Shown piece after piece: positions 43,640 through 54,022 of a DNA stretch of 64,000 nucleotides (the first letter of the stretch is position 1; each line of letters starts with the position of its first letter). Location: the NCBI GenBank assembly GCA_010015805.1, contig ML978131.1, positions 930,001 through 994,000 on the forward strand, read 5' to 3'. Position numbers and translations under genes: made by a program. Source of the stretch: Rhizodiscina lignyota (Eukaryota > Ascomycota > Dothideomycetes > Aulographales > Rhizodiscinaceae). Below the pieces are notes generated by a model. That model had not been told where the DNA came from. It searched no databases and was given only the letters and a program-made list of their open reading frames with translations.

Positions 43640-44696
43640 ATGGGCCACGAAAGGCTCGAAAACAACAAGACCATTCAGATTCTTCGAGCGGCATCAAAGG
43701 GGAAATATGGAATTCCTGCTCCACTTGCGTATGTCACGGGGAAACCCAAGACGATAAAGTCAACTCTGTGATCACTAACCGAGACTCCAGGTTCAACATC
43801 GAACATATACTTGGCTTTGTGAAGGCGGCAGAACGAAAAAGATCGCCTCTCATCATCCAATTGTTCCCATGGGCAATTACTTGGTCCGATGGACTCCTTG
43901 TGCATGCGGCAGCACATGCCGCTCGCAATGCTACAGTCCCAATCGCTGTTCACCTCGATCACTGCCAGGAGGAATCAATGGTTAAAAGAGCCGCTGAGTT
44001 GCCGTTCGATTCGATCATGGTCGACATGTCACACCACTCCAAAGCGGAGAATCTCGCGAAGACAAAGCAATGGGTGGCGTATTGTCACGCACGTGGAAAG
44101 GCAACTGAAGCGGAGCCAGGCAGAATCGAAGGTGGCGAAGATGGAATAGCAGACACAGTTGATTTGAGTGGAGTAATGACTACTCAAGAAGAAGCGCAAC
44201 AGTTTGTCGAATCTGGTGTGGATATTCTCGCCCCAGCGTTTGGAAACGTTCACGGCGAGTATGGCCCTCGAGGAATCGTCCTAGATTGGGACAGGTGAGT
44301 TGAACCCCTCTCAGTCTTCGTATATTCCTTTATTTAATTTTCTCATATGAAGAGAATTCCTTAGCATTTTTGTCCATTCCATACGCTCCCATTATCAGAA
44401 AGGCTAATGAGACGAGCATCAGACTAGCGACCGTCCAAAAAATAACTAGTGCTGGCGATGTTCATCTTGCTCTTCATGGTGTCCTATTTTTCTCAGAGGA
44501 ATTGACAAGAAATCTGATTGAGGCTGGCATAACAAAAATCAACCTGAATCGCGACACCCTGGTAGATTATTACGATCACTTGAAGAAGAATGTTGGCAAG
44601 ATTCCTTTCACTCAGTTGTTAGAGGAAGCGGTAGAGGTGTTAGCAGAAGCAACGGGAAAACAAATGGATATTGCTCTCTCGACTGGCAAAGCTTGA
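43640..44696 (+). CDS. Class II (zinc) ketose-bisphosphate aldolase family protein
   Basis: Three exons (43640-43728, 43791-44294, 44423-44696) give 288 residues. Class II aldolase markers are visible: SPLIIQLFPWAI, the zinc/catalytic block AVHLDHCQEESMVKRA, SIMVDMSHHSKAENLA, EAEPGRIEGGEDG, the second zinc histidine in FGNVHGEYGP, and LALHG followed by AGITKINLNRDTL. It performs retro-aldol cleavage of a ketose, sugar acid or their phosphate. The absence of any sugar kinase nearby leaves open whether the substrate is phosphorylated. An acceptor 24 nt earlier (44399) would insert eight residues; the later one has a GCTAAT branch point. It is head-to-head with the beta-hydroxyacid dehydrogenase. 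Confidence 0.9.
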
Positions 44697-44879
44697 TGGA
44701 TTTGAAAGTATTGCTGTCTCCATCGAACACTGACACGTCTGCCTCTGCGGCAAATGTAGCAACGCTTGCACGTGTATTAACTTTATACGCCATTTATCAT
44801 GGGACCTTTCCTTCCATAAATGTCTCTTCGGCGAAAATGTGTTCGTATGTCTAGTTTCCATCTACACATGTGACCGATC

Positions 44880-46046
44880 TTAAGCCTGGATCCGAGCAGC
44901 AGTAGCGGAACGGCCTCTAATGCGAACGGGGCATTTGAAAATACCACCCGCATAACGTGCAGATTCCGGATACTTTTCGGGGTCCGATTCAGCTGCGCTG
45001 GTGATATAGAGATCCTCTCCAGCAAAGGCAGTGCACTGTGATTCCATGTTAGCCCATCCAGAACTAAAAGAGCCATGACTCTGAAAGTTCGAACAGAAGA
45101 TGCTATACAGTGATATTGCGAGTTGGTAATCGTATATCCCCTAGTACCTGTCCACTCGGCGAAACTCGAATCACTCGCCAGCCTCCGTAAAGAGCGATCC
45201 ACAAGTTACCATCCTCGTCCTGCGAGTGGCCATCGGGAACAGCACCTGGTTCTTCGACAGTGAAGAACGTTCGCTTGTTCGAAATTGAACCAGTAGCAGC
45301 GTCATAGTCGTATGCGAAGATGCTCTTCGTCGGCGAGTCGGTGAAATAAAAAGTCTTGTCATCTTTCGACCAGCTCATACCATTGGCAATTGTTACCCCT
45401 TCAATCATCCGATGAAAGCTCCCGTCGGTATCAAGTCTGAAAACAACAGCTATTCGATTGGTTTAGTTCAAACAAGAAATCCACGAGACGAGGGCCGACT
45501 TACCTTCGGGCGAGAATTTGGTGACCTGAGGATCGTTGATGGCGCTGATCCAGAATCTCCCTTGGCTGTCGACGGCTCCGTCATTGGCTCTCATGCGCTC
45601 TTCTTTGCTTTCTCTGAGCTCTTCCGAGTTCCAGAAGCGTTGGATATAGCGATACTCGTTGCTATTCTTCTTCGCGATGCCAATTCCATGCTTCCCACCG
45701 AACAGGAAACTGTCTCCAGATGACGCTAGTTCAGCGGTGATCCTTACACCCCAAAGATTAGTAAAAGGGTTTCTTAGACCTTGCATTCACTGCGACTTAC
45801 CCCATTGAGATTTCATACTCCACTTTCTGCAATGACGACGGTCCGACATTTAGGTCCACACGGAACACCGTCTTGTTCACAATATCTACGAAGCGCAATA
45901 TATTTGCATCTTTCTCCCAGTATGGGCCTTCCGAAAGGGCGCAATGGAGATCAAGGAATGGCTTTCATGTTATTGTGACGTTAGAACGCTCTATTGTCAC
46001 TAATTTTGCAATCAAGCCTCACCTCCGTTACCGTAAAACTTTGCAT
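44880..46046 (-). CDS. SMP-30/gluconolactonase family lactonase
   Basis: Five exons (46046-46023, 45961-45801, 45742-45504, 45449-45109, 45035-44880) give 306 residues, the usual size. The first exon encodes only eight residues (MQSFTVTE), spliced to PFLDLHCALSEGPYWEKD with the metal-binding Glu. Further markers: RANDGAVDSQGRFWISA, VTIANGMSWSKDDKTFYFTD (metal-binding Asn and Asp) and GQVLGDIRLPTRNIT joined to CTAFAGEDLYITSA. The family are six-bladed beta-propeller lactonases that open aldono-lactones with a divalent metal. Next to a sugar 1-dehydrogenase, hydrolysis of the lactone that enzyme makes is the natural role. It is tail-to-tail with the aldolase (about 180 bp). Confidence 0.9.
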
Positions 46047-46325
46047 GGCTCCCGTCAATTGACCCCACCAACAGACAATGACAATAAGTACAGCAGACTG
46101 GGAAGAGTACGGCGGCGATAAGGCGATCACGATATTATCGTGCGAGGCGAAGGAGTGAGGAAGTGATGTCGATGAGACAAATACTTAAATCATAAGTGCC
46201 GAATAGCATCCAAACTAGGCTTAGCGTATCACCCTTGATGATAGGTATACTCTCGTGCCCCTATTTCCCCTTCAAATTCGAAAAATTCCAATCGTCATTC
46301 AATTAGACATATACACATCGTCCAT

Positions 46326-47108
46326 TCAGATCCATCCTGCATCAACCCTAATGCTCTGACTCGTGACAGCAGAGCTGTCATCTGCAGCTAACCACAACGC
46401 CATTCTTGCTACATCGTCTGGCTGCAACATTCGTTTCACCGCCTGCCCCTTCAGGATATCTGCTTCGATCTCAGGTGTGTATATCTCTCGCTTCTGTTTC
46501 TCAGTCGCAATGGCGCCGGGCATGATACTATTGACTCTAATTCCCTTTGGTCCAAACTCTTCTGCCAGCGCTTTCGTCAACCCTACGATTCCGGATTTAC
46601 TCGAGACATAAGTAATGAGGCTAGGAACAGCAACCTCCCAGGAAATGCTCCCCATGTTGATCACAGAGGCAGACCCTCCAGTAAGCAATCCTGGCATTAG
46701 AGCCTGTGTGAGAAAGAAGACGTGTCGCAGATTCACTGCAATTCCTTGATCCCATTGTTCCTGAGTGACTTCCAACGTTGGTTGTCGAACATCATTGGCG
46801 GCATTGTTAACCAAGACATCAATACTAGGAGAGCTCTCTAGAATTTTGGCTGCTACTGGCTTCAATTCGTCGTCGATTTTCGTTACGTCGCATTGATGGT
46901 AGACAGGAGGATGTACCACGTTGCGGTCGCGTAGCTTTTGTATGAGCTCGGACGCAGCCTCAGAGAGAATGTCCAGTATCACCACTTTTGCACCTTGCGT
47001 TGCAAAGGCTTCTACCATCGAAGCTCCAATCCCAGTGGCTCCGCCGGAAATGACCACGATTCGACCGAAAAGGCTCGGATAAGTGGCATACTGTCCTTGA
47101 GCTGGCAT
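46326..47108 (-). CDS. Sugar 1-dehydrogenase, SDR family (XylB-like)
   Basis: Intronless frame of 260 residues. The nucleotide site ISGGATGIGASMVEAF, the acid after beta-2 (VVILDI, NAD preference), LVNNAAND, the catalytic Ser in NMGSISWEVA, YVSSK and the end SIRVDAGWI are all present. Blocks such as YPSLFGRIVVISGG, PPVYHQCDVT, VNLRHVFFLTQALMPG and EIYTPEIEADILKGQ closely resemble the bacterial NAD-dependent D-xylose 1-dehydrogenase XylB of Caulobacter and its L-arabinose/L-fucose/L-rhamnose relatives, which make sugar lactones. The exact sugar is not predictable. Lack of introns next to multi-exon genes and the bacterial-type sequence raise the possibility of horizontal transfer. It is adjacent to the SMP-30 lactonase. 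Confidence 0.88.
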   Translation of the reverse strand: MPAQGQYATYPSLFGRIVVISGGATGIGASMVEAFATQGAKVVILDILSEAASELIQKLRDRNVVHPPVYHQCDVTKIDDELKPVAAKILESSPSIDVLVNNAANDVRQPTLEVTQEQWDQGIAVNLRHVFFLTQALMPGLLTGGSASVINMGSISWEVAVPSLITYVSSKSGIVGLTKALAEEFGPKGIRVNSIMPGAIATEKQKREIYTPEIEADILKGQAVKRMLQPDDVARMALWLAADDSSAVTSQSIRVDAGWI

Positions 47109-47450
47109 TTTCTGGGAGACTTTGGCCGTCTATGACAGCATTATCGGCTTTGAAATACAGGACATAAATTGAAGATTCTCGACATACCAATAAGCCCCGC
47201 AGCCGTTGGGTTAATTATTGTGTTTCTCTTCACGGCTCTGTTGGCAACTTTGTCATGTAGATATACCCAAAGTGGCTTAGCGACGACAACAGTTCTGCAA
47301 GGTGTCGGCCCGAGTTGAACGGCTCGAGGATCGTCTGTATTTTCGCGTCTTCTCCATATTTATTCTGTCACATGTTCCGGGAAAATTCCCTTGATGTGTG
47401 AACACCTCGTCAGCTATTGAACTATCCAATTACCCTACAGGACGCACAAT
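47109..47450. promoter_or_regulatory. Bidirectional promoter between two SDR genes
   Basis: About 340 bp between divergent starts at 47108 and 47451. Co-regulation is plausible. No unambiguous operator was seen. Confidence 0.4.
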
Positions 47451-48506
47451 ATGGCGGATCAGACAACCTCCGCAGCTCCAAAGCCTTACAAGGGCAAGCT
47501 TGGAATTGTGACAGGGGGGTCACGGGGTCAGTCCGACTGAGATATATCGAGGTACGATGTTCATTGTGTGCCTTCTGATGCGTTTCAACAGGAATTGGAG
47601 CAGCCGTTGCACGAAGGCTAGCCGCAAAGGGCTGCGCGCTTCTCCTCGTCTACACATCGGAATCTTCGAAGCCGTTGGTTCACCAGCTCTGCAGCGAGCT
47701 GCTATCTTCGCACAAGATCCCCTGTTCATACGTTCAGGCCGACCTGTTGCATTCGGAAGAAGCGGCGGCGCAAATCATTGAAGCAGCAAAGCATTTCTTC
47801 GCGTCTTACAACCCAAATGGCCAATTTCAAGTCGATATTCTGATCAACAATGCCGGAGTATCCTCAAACCAGCATTTGAATGATCCCAAACGTGGCCCGA
47901 TCAATGCTGCAGAATTCAACAGAGTGTATGAGGTGAACGTGCTAGCACCTTTGCTTCTGACGCAGGCGGTTGCACCATTCCTGCCAAAGGATCGCTCGGG
48001 TCGGATCGTGAATGTATCGAGCGTTTCTTCATCCATCGGGTACCAGGGCCAATCAGTATATGCGGGCAGCAAGGCAGCCATCGAATCAATGACGGTAGGC
48101 TCTCTTATATTATACACAGATACCCCAGACCTTTGCTAATTTGCTCTGCGTAAAGCGCTGCTGGAGTAGAGAGTTGAGCTCCCAGGCAACAGTGAATGCG
48201 GTGAACCCTGGCCCGGCATGGGGCGACATGTATGCAGAAGCTGGCCAAACGTTTTGGGATATCAATCAGCCATATGTTGATGCGGCTCCTCTCGCAGACT
48301 ATCATGGAGAACCTGAGGTGAAGGAAATGGCAGGCGAGGACTTCGAGAGATTCGACAAGACTGTAAGAGAAAATATGGGCGGGCAGAGGCCAGGATTCAC
48401 TCATGAGATAGCTGGAACAATTGACATGCTTTGCTCAGAGGAAAGTGGTTGGACCACAGGTAGTGTTATCTGTGCAAATGGGGGCATGAAGATGTCAATT
48501 GCATAG
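47451..48506 (+). CDS. Short-chain dehydrogenase/reductase (3-oxoacyl-reductase-like)
   Basis: Three exons (47451-47526, 47592-48094, 48156-48506) give 309 residues. The first intron splits the nucleotide motif: IVTGGSR joins GIGAAVARRLAAKGC (TGGSRGIG). LINNAGVSS, the catalytic SSVSSSIG and YAGSK follow; the C terminus is the usual WTTGSVICANGGMKM. VYTSES after beta-2 lacks an acidic residue, which suggests NADP(H) rather than NAD(H). The 61-nt second intron has a TGCTAAT branch point. It probably reduces a carbonyl product or oxidises a pathway alcohol within the sugar cluster; the substrate is inferred only from position. The protein looks intact. Confidence 0.88.
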
Positions 48507-48908
48507 AGATTCATTACTATGAGAGGAGCCTGTTGAATCTCCTTAGCTGTACGTGTGTATGAGAAACCTCGAGATTCGAATTCTGTGTACAGATTGGTCA
48601 TATCGCTTACCATTGCATCCAAGGCGTAACTTTTCAAGGATCTCTGATACGGAGGTTGTCAAACCAATAATAGAGGAAGAAAAGATGGAGTGCCCCCCGC
48701 ACGGAATCCGCTACGACACACACCACGACATAGCTCTTGCACTGTTTCTTTTTCATTGCACATAAACTTCAAGAAGATTCCACGTTCAAAAAGATCACAT
48801 ATATTCCGTATTCATTAAGTAAATAAATCAATAGTGTGGATTAAACGTGTCCGGCATCGCATTCCTCGAAACAAGACATTCAACATTGACGCAGCTGTTC
48901 ATTCGAAG
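48507..48908. other. Intergenic spacer upstream of the aldo-keto reductase
   Basis: About 400 bp, AT-rich, between two genes in the same direction. The aldo-keto reductase frame is open upstream of its ATG back to 48834 but without another ATG. Confidence 0.5.
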
Positions 48909-50028
48909 ATGTCTATAGAACGAAAGGGATTGAGCGGGTATAGCGGCAAAGTTAACATTTTGAATACTGGGGCAGCCATACCAGCAATTGGCTTAGGGAC
49001 ATTTCAAGATCCCGACGAGCAAGAGATGTCGGTCTATACAGCTTTGAAACTTGGGTACAGGCACATCGATACAGCCCACAAGTGCGTCTCCTTGAAATTA
49101 ACAGCAATATGGCGTCAGCATGAGACACTGATTTGCTCTAAACATAGCTATGGCACTGAGCAGCAAGTTGGCAGAGGGATCAAGCGTAGCGGCATACCAC
49201 GAGAGCAAATATTCTTAACGACGAAGCTCTGGTGTAACGCTCACCACCCGGATGATGTTGAACCAGCATTGGATGCATCTTTGAGAGACTTGGATACTGA
49301 TTATGTCGATTTGTATCTTATGCACTACCCATGCGCATTCAAGCGTGGAGATAATTTCCTTCCCTTCGATTCCAATGGAAGGATGATCACCGACACTACA
49401 CCATTCATCGAGACCTGGAAAGCAATGGAGAAGCTGTTGGAGACCGGGAAGACCAGGGCTATTGGCGTCTCAAACTTTAGCCAAATTGAAATTGATAAGA
49501 TACTGAATGAAGGCAATGTGGTAATCTCCCATTCCATCATGAATCTGCCCGAAACTAGGCATTGACTCTGCTCGTTCTTCTCCATAGGTACCAGCCGCTC
49601 ACCAAATGGAGCTACACCCGTACTTGCAGCAAAGGGATTTTGTCAATTGGCATAAGTTGAAAGGAATCCACCTCATCCAATTCAGTCCTTGCGGTAATCT
49701 CAACGACTTTTACCGAGAGGTCTCTTGGGGGAAGGAAATTGCCAAGATGGCGCGTCTGGTCGACCACTCGACTTTGTTGGAGACAGCAAAGAGACACCAG
49801 AAATCTCCAATCCAAGTTGCATTGGCATGGGGTGTTGCTAATGGCCGCTCGGTTATCCCGAAGAGCACCATCGAGTGGCAGATCAAACAGAATCTGGAGG
49901 CTGATTTCGAATTGAGCGATGAGGATATGGATGCGATTGCGAGCATGGATAAGAAAGCTCGGTTTAACGATCCCAGTGCGGACTTTGGTTATAAGCTATA
50001 CGTCGGCTTGGAAGGCGCGGCTCTTTGA
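48909..50028 (+). CDS. Aldo-keto reductase
   Basis: Three exons (48909-49081, 49148-49520, 49588-50028) give 328 residues, typical for the family. The catalytic tetrad is visible: Asp and Tyr in HIDTAHNYGTE (the Tyr is completed across intron 1), Lys in LTTKLW and His in LMHYP. The family signature near AIGVSNFSQIEIDKIL and the NADP-binding IPKSTIEWQIKQN are also present. It reduces aldehydes or aldoses with NADPH in the cytosol. Within the sugar cluster it may detoxify an aldehyde released by the aldolase or act on the sugar itself; this is inference. The stop lies 28 bp from the end of the opposing glycosyltransferase gene. Confidence 0.92.
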
Positions 50029-50056
50029 GTATCAGTGTCAGATTGCATTGAGTGCT

Positions 50057-51725
50057 TCATATTTCATCAATGTATTTCCTCGTTATGTTTCTAGTGCCGC
50101 TTTCCGTTCCTTCCGTCCAGGCTACGGTCCAGTTCGTTCCCGGACATACAAGCTGCGCAATCTCTCTCCAGACCCGCCAGTGTTGCACAAAGAGCGGATG
50201 GGTATCTGGGTGCGTTTTCTTGATCTGTGAGTCTGCATCAGTGCCAGCTTCGACGCATTCGGATGAGTTGACCAACCTCCTCGACCTTTGCCGACCATGG
50301 TTTCCCGCCGAATGTGAAATGTAGAGCGTACGAAACACGATGGAGATCATACAGCGGTGCGTCTAGTTCTTTTTTGTTTATCTCCTCTTTCTTCGGTTGC
50401 TCAGGAGGCTGCTGCATGTCAGGTTGTTCTGTGGCTTCGTGATGTTCCTGTTCGCTTGCAATCTCTGATCCATCCTTTTTCTCGTCTTTAGCTTTGTCCT
50501 GTTTCTCATACTGCTCGCTGTTGCCATTTTCAATTTGATTACTCTCTCCCGGCCTGGGTTCATCTACAACACCATCTTGTGGTCCATCTCCTCGTGGCTC
50601 AGAAGGCATCTGTGTGCCCGACACATCGTTTTTCTCCGGTTGGTTCGCAGATGCGTCCGACTCTGTCTGACGCTTGAAAATTGTCCTTTCAGCTGAGTTT
50701 TCCTGGTCCTCTTCTGTTTCTGCGTCGGTCTTCCATTTCTTGATAGCAAATTCCAGATTGGCAAGCTTCCGCAATTCTTTTGCATCTTGTTTCACGAAGC
50801 CAGTCTTCCCAGTTGTACGGCCTATCTCCTCCATGACTTTAATTTCCTCAGGTCGAAACCAGTCTGGCACCGTCCACTCTGCCCAATGACTATTGAGCGC
50901 CGCATAGCTGCCAGGCAGCACCACTACCGTCTTCCCAAGGACTTTGTTTACAATGTCCATGTCGTATACGTCCTTCTTGACTTTCTCGAGGCTCTCTTTG
51001 ATCTGAGCCCATAGGCGATCGCTTGGGCAGATAAGGAGGAACGTTGAAGCGACTGCATCTTTACCAACCCAGTAAGCGCGAGGCGCAGCTAGGTCCACTG
51101 GTGGCAGCTCAAAGATGTGATCGAGGTTTCGGAGGATTAGTTGATCGGCCTCAAGGGAAAGAAGACGCTTGACGGTCGGATCGATCTGGTGCATTCTGAA
51201 GGAGAGGAGCTTTAATAGGCAACCATCGTAATATAAATTACTCCCTTCTGCGATTTTGGGAGGCTCTTCCGTAATGATTGTAGCATTGAATTTGCGGAAA
51301 GCTTGGAGAAACCTTTCCGAAATAACCGGGGTGACAAGAACGAAGACTCGGTGTCGTGTTCGAAAAACGTTTACGAGGCGGTCGATGTTGACGAGTACAG
51401 CGCAGGCGTAATCGTCTTGCGTAGCATAGAAGACGAATGCATACGGAGAAGGTTCTTGCGGTATCGGCTTCGGGCGGTGCTCCGTGACACTCGCAGAGGT
51501 ATGATTTCCTGATTCGGTGCTGTTGGATGAGCATAACGCGACTTGCTCTTTGTCCTGACCAATTGACAAATAGTCCGGGAAAATCCAAGATGATGTCCAA
51601 TTTCCGCGTGGAATATGTGCCCACCCATGCAAGTTGGGGCGGACATTCGTGACGCGGATGACAAACGACAAGCACAAGAATAATAGTAGAACCACTCCAA
51701 CGCCACGGAAAGATCGAACCAGCAT
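50057..51725 (-). CDS. GT8-type glycosyltransferase (fungal GNT1-like), type II membrane protein
   Basis: Two exons (51725-50277 and 50224-50057) give 538 residues. If the weak intron is not used, a 495-residue form ends at 50238. A signal anchor (GVGVVLLLFLCLSFVIRV) follows a short cytosolic tail. The lumenal domain has YAFVFYATQDDYACAVLVNI, LLSLEADQLILRNLDHIFEL (with the acidic motif expected for a DxD-like site) and VLPGSYAALNSHWAEW, typical of glycogenin/GT8-related glucose N-acetyltransferase-like enzymes. About residues 350-450 form a highly charged E/K/Q/D insert. The second exon (HPDTHPLFVQHWRVWREIAQ) looks conserved, but the donor GTTGGT is non-consensus. A Golgi location is inferred. 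Confidence 0.8.
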
Positions 51726-53396
51726 TGCGAATAGAGATTGAATAAGATGCGAGATAATTTGAGAAGAGATAGAGCGCACTATGTAAGTGTAGAAGAAAGG
51801 GATGACGCGGGGAATGGAAGGAGAGCTCCTGTGGAATTCGCCATCATACCAGTCTGTCAAATCGAGCGAAATATGCTTCTATGACGAAAAATGAGAGTTC
51901 AATGATTGCAACTGAGTCTTCGCACAATTCTACTCCGTAAGCTTGTCTGGTTTCATTGGCGCTTTGGCACCGCCACGGTATACGTGGTTGGATGATGCTG
52001 TTCACCGTCCTGATGCTCTGCGGGGTGGAGCTCAATCCGGTGACAGATAAGGCGCGTAAGTCTCATTAAATTTTAGTTTGAGGCATATGTTATACTTGGA
52101 GGTCGTAGTCGGAAGTGAATTGCTTGCGGAAGAGCTATCCGGACCTTTTCGTGTCTATTTTTAGAACTCGGTGATTTCCTTCCTTCCTTTTTCCCAAGCC
52201 GTCAGCGAACTTCACTTCTCAACTCTATTCTTCTAAATAACCATAAGATCTAAACTGGACACGATATTTAGTCACTGAAAGAGACTTTCAGCAGCTTTAG
52301 TTGTACAAACCTTCTCACTATGACTGTCTCATTACGCAAACTCTCCTTCTCCATAAAGGTTCTCCCTTATCCGCTACGGTCCATCTTCTTCTGATTTGTT
52401 CATTGATACCGAACTTTGGGGTTGTACTTTGCTATATTCTCTCAGGATGGCTTTCTTATCTCACATGGGGTTCATTTTCGCTTAAGCTCACAAACAGTAT
52501 GGCGACGTGACAGCACAGCTGTTTGCCTTCATACCCGCCCCGCCACATCGGCTCACGAAACGCGTATGTACCTTGAGGTGCTGCTTGAAGACACACAATT
52601 GCTGCCGTCATTTATTTGGATGCTTTCTCTACTCATCACCGGTTTAGACGGAATGAGACACCGCACAGTCTTCGCCAACTCAAGCGGGAGGCTCGATCCG
52701 CTGCATGGTTTTCATCGGGCCGCCATTTGATCATGGCAGTGACTGCAGAGCACGCAAAGTTTAGGTGGTAGCAAAAACTTTTGTGTTTGATCAAACTACT
52801 CCCCGTGAGATATCCTTGGTACCCTGGGCACTGTACGCAGGATCACGTATCCAACTCTGTGCTATCTCTTGGTGCAAATAAGGTGAAGATGGCCCATTGC
52901 AGTACTAAATATGGGGTCGATTTAACCTTAAACTCAGATGATCGTTCCGGCTGCACTGGCCGTCGTACAAGGAGCACGGATATTGGGAAAGTCTACGACT
53001 GAGTCAACACATCCTTTCCGCTCCATTATCTGCTCACATCAATTCTATTACAATTGCTGTTTTCGGCTCCCGGTCAATAGCATCAGCAATCTCATCGGCA
53101 TAAGAATTTGTACCGGTGGCAGTGCAGGCAATCCACGCCGATGGACAATTACTGCCACCCTTGCCACGACATACTCCAAGGGGGGCTGCTCAGATATATA
53201 TATGCAAATCATCTCAGAGGCTAATGCGTATCTACTGACCAAGAGTTTGTCATCGTCATTCCTTAGATTTCCAGAGCTCTTTCTGTCCAACTTTGGTTTT
53301 CTTGCACACGATATCGATCAGTCTGGTTTAACAAGCTTTGCATGCCGTTTCGATCCTCCACGTTTACCAAGAGAAGATACCTAGTTTCATCAAAGC
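51726..53396. other. Intergenic region upstream of the GT8 gene
   Basis: About 1.7 kb. It holds the GT8 promoter; the GT8 frame is open upstream to 51860 but has no further ATG. The plus-strand frames at 52301-52730 and 52938-53384 have unusual composition and no recognisable domain, so I do not call them genes. Confidence 0.45.
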
Positions 53397-53723
53397 ATGT
53401 GTCAAGTTTGCTACCCGCACTACACTGGCTGCGGCCACACGATGCGAAATGAAATGTATGAAGGCCGACAATGCCGCCGCGTTTTCAACCAGCTCATGCG
53501 GATTTACGATGATCCTTATGGCCCTTTCATCCCTTTCGGAGTGTCGAAAAGTCCGTGCATAACGCGTCGCTCTTACGTTACAATGGACGGCCGATGTTCG
53601 AATTGTGATCCCAGAGCGGATCTAATGCACCTTGGTTATAGCCCAAGCAATGCGCAAGGAATGTATCCGCCGGGGATGGAGTTTCGACATGGTCAGAGAC
53701 GGTCGGGATGGAGGAGGGGTTGA
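53397..53723 (+). CDS. Small cysteine-rich protein of unknown function
   Basis: A 108-residue ATG-to-stop frame begins MCQVCYPHYTGCGHTMRNEM and continues through ITRRSYVTMDGRCSNCDPRA. The CxxC at the start, the C-G-H motif and the later CSNC could bind zinc. Short proteins opening with a CxxC/CGH pattern of this kind are common in Pezizomycotina genomes, but I know of no assigned role. The C terminus is Gly/Arg-rich (GQRRSGWRRG). No signal peptide. An intron or upstream exon cannot be excluded. Confidence 0.5.
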   Translation: MCQVCYPHYTGCGHTMRNEMYEGRQCRRVFNQLMRIYDDPYGPFIPFGVSKSPCITRRSYVTMDGRCSNCDPRADLMHLGYSPSNAQGMYPPGMEFRHGQRRSGWRRG

Positions 53724-54022
53724 GACACATTTCAACGTTAATTACTATGTTGAGTAATGAGTTCTTTAACGGCCACGCGAGACTCTGGCAACCAGTCTTA
53801 CCACGAGAAAATGTAAAGTCAGAGTCCAAGACCAATCGGATTGCCTCCGATGCTTCTCGATGACATCGTCGTTGCTTGTATAATTTTTCATGATGGGAAT
53901 TAGAGACTTACAGCTGTTTCTTAATCACTGATACCATTTCATCACATCAATTCCATCAAAACTTCCTTTCATTCTCCAAAGTTATCATTCCATCAATAAA
54001 AGTGTGACCAACGCGTATCAGC

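Noticed and set aside
34659-50028. Secondary-metabolite cluster (P450 plus several SDRs)
   Set aside because: No PKS, NRPS, terpene cyclase, DMATS or RiPP precursor is present; the enzyme set fits carbohydrate catabolism better.
52938-53384. 148-codon plus-strand frame
   Set aside because: Biased Ser/Leu/Cys composition, no domain and no splice support.
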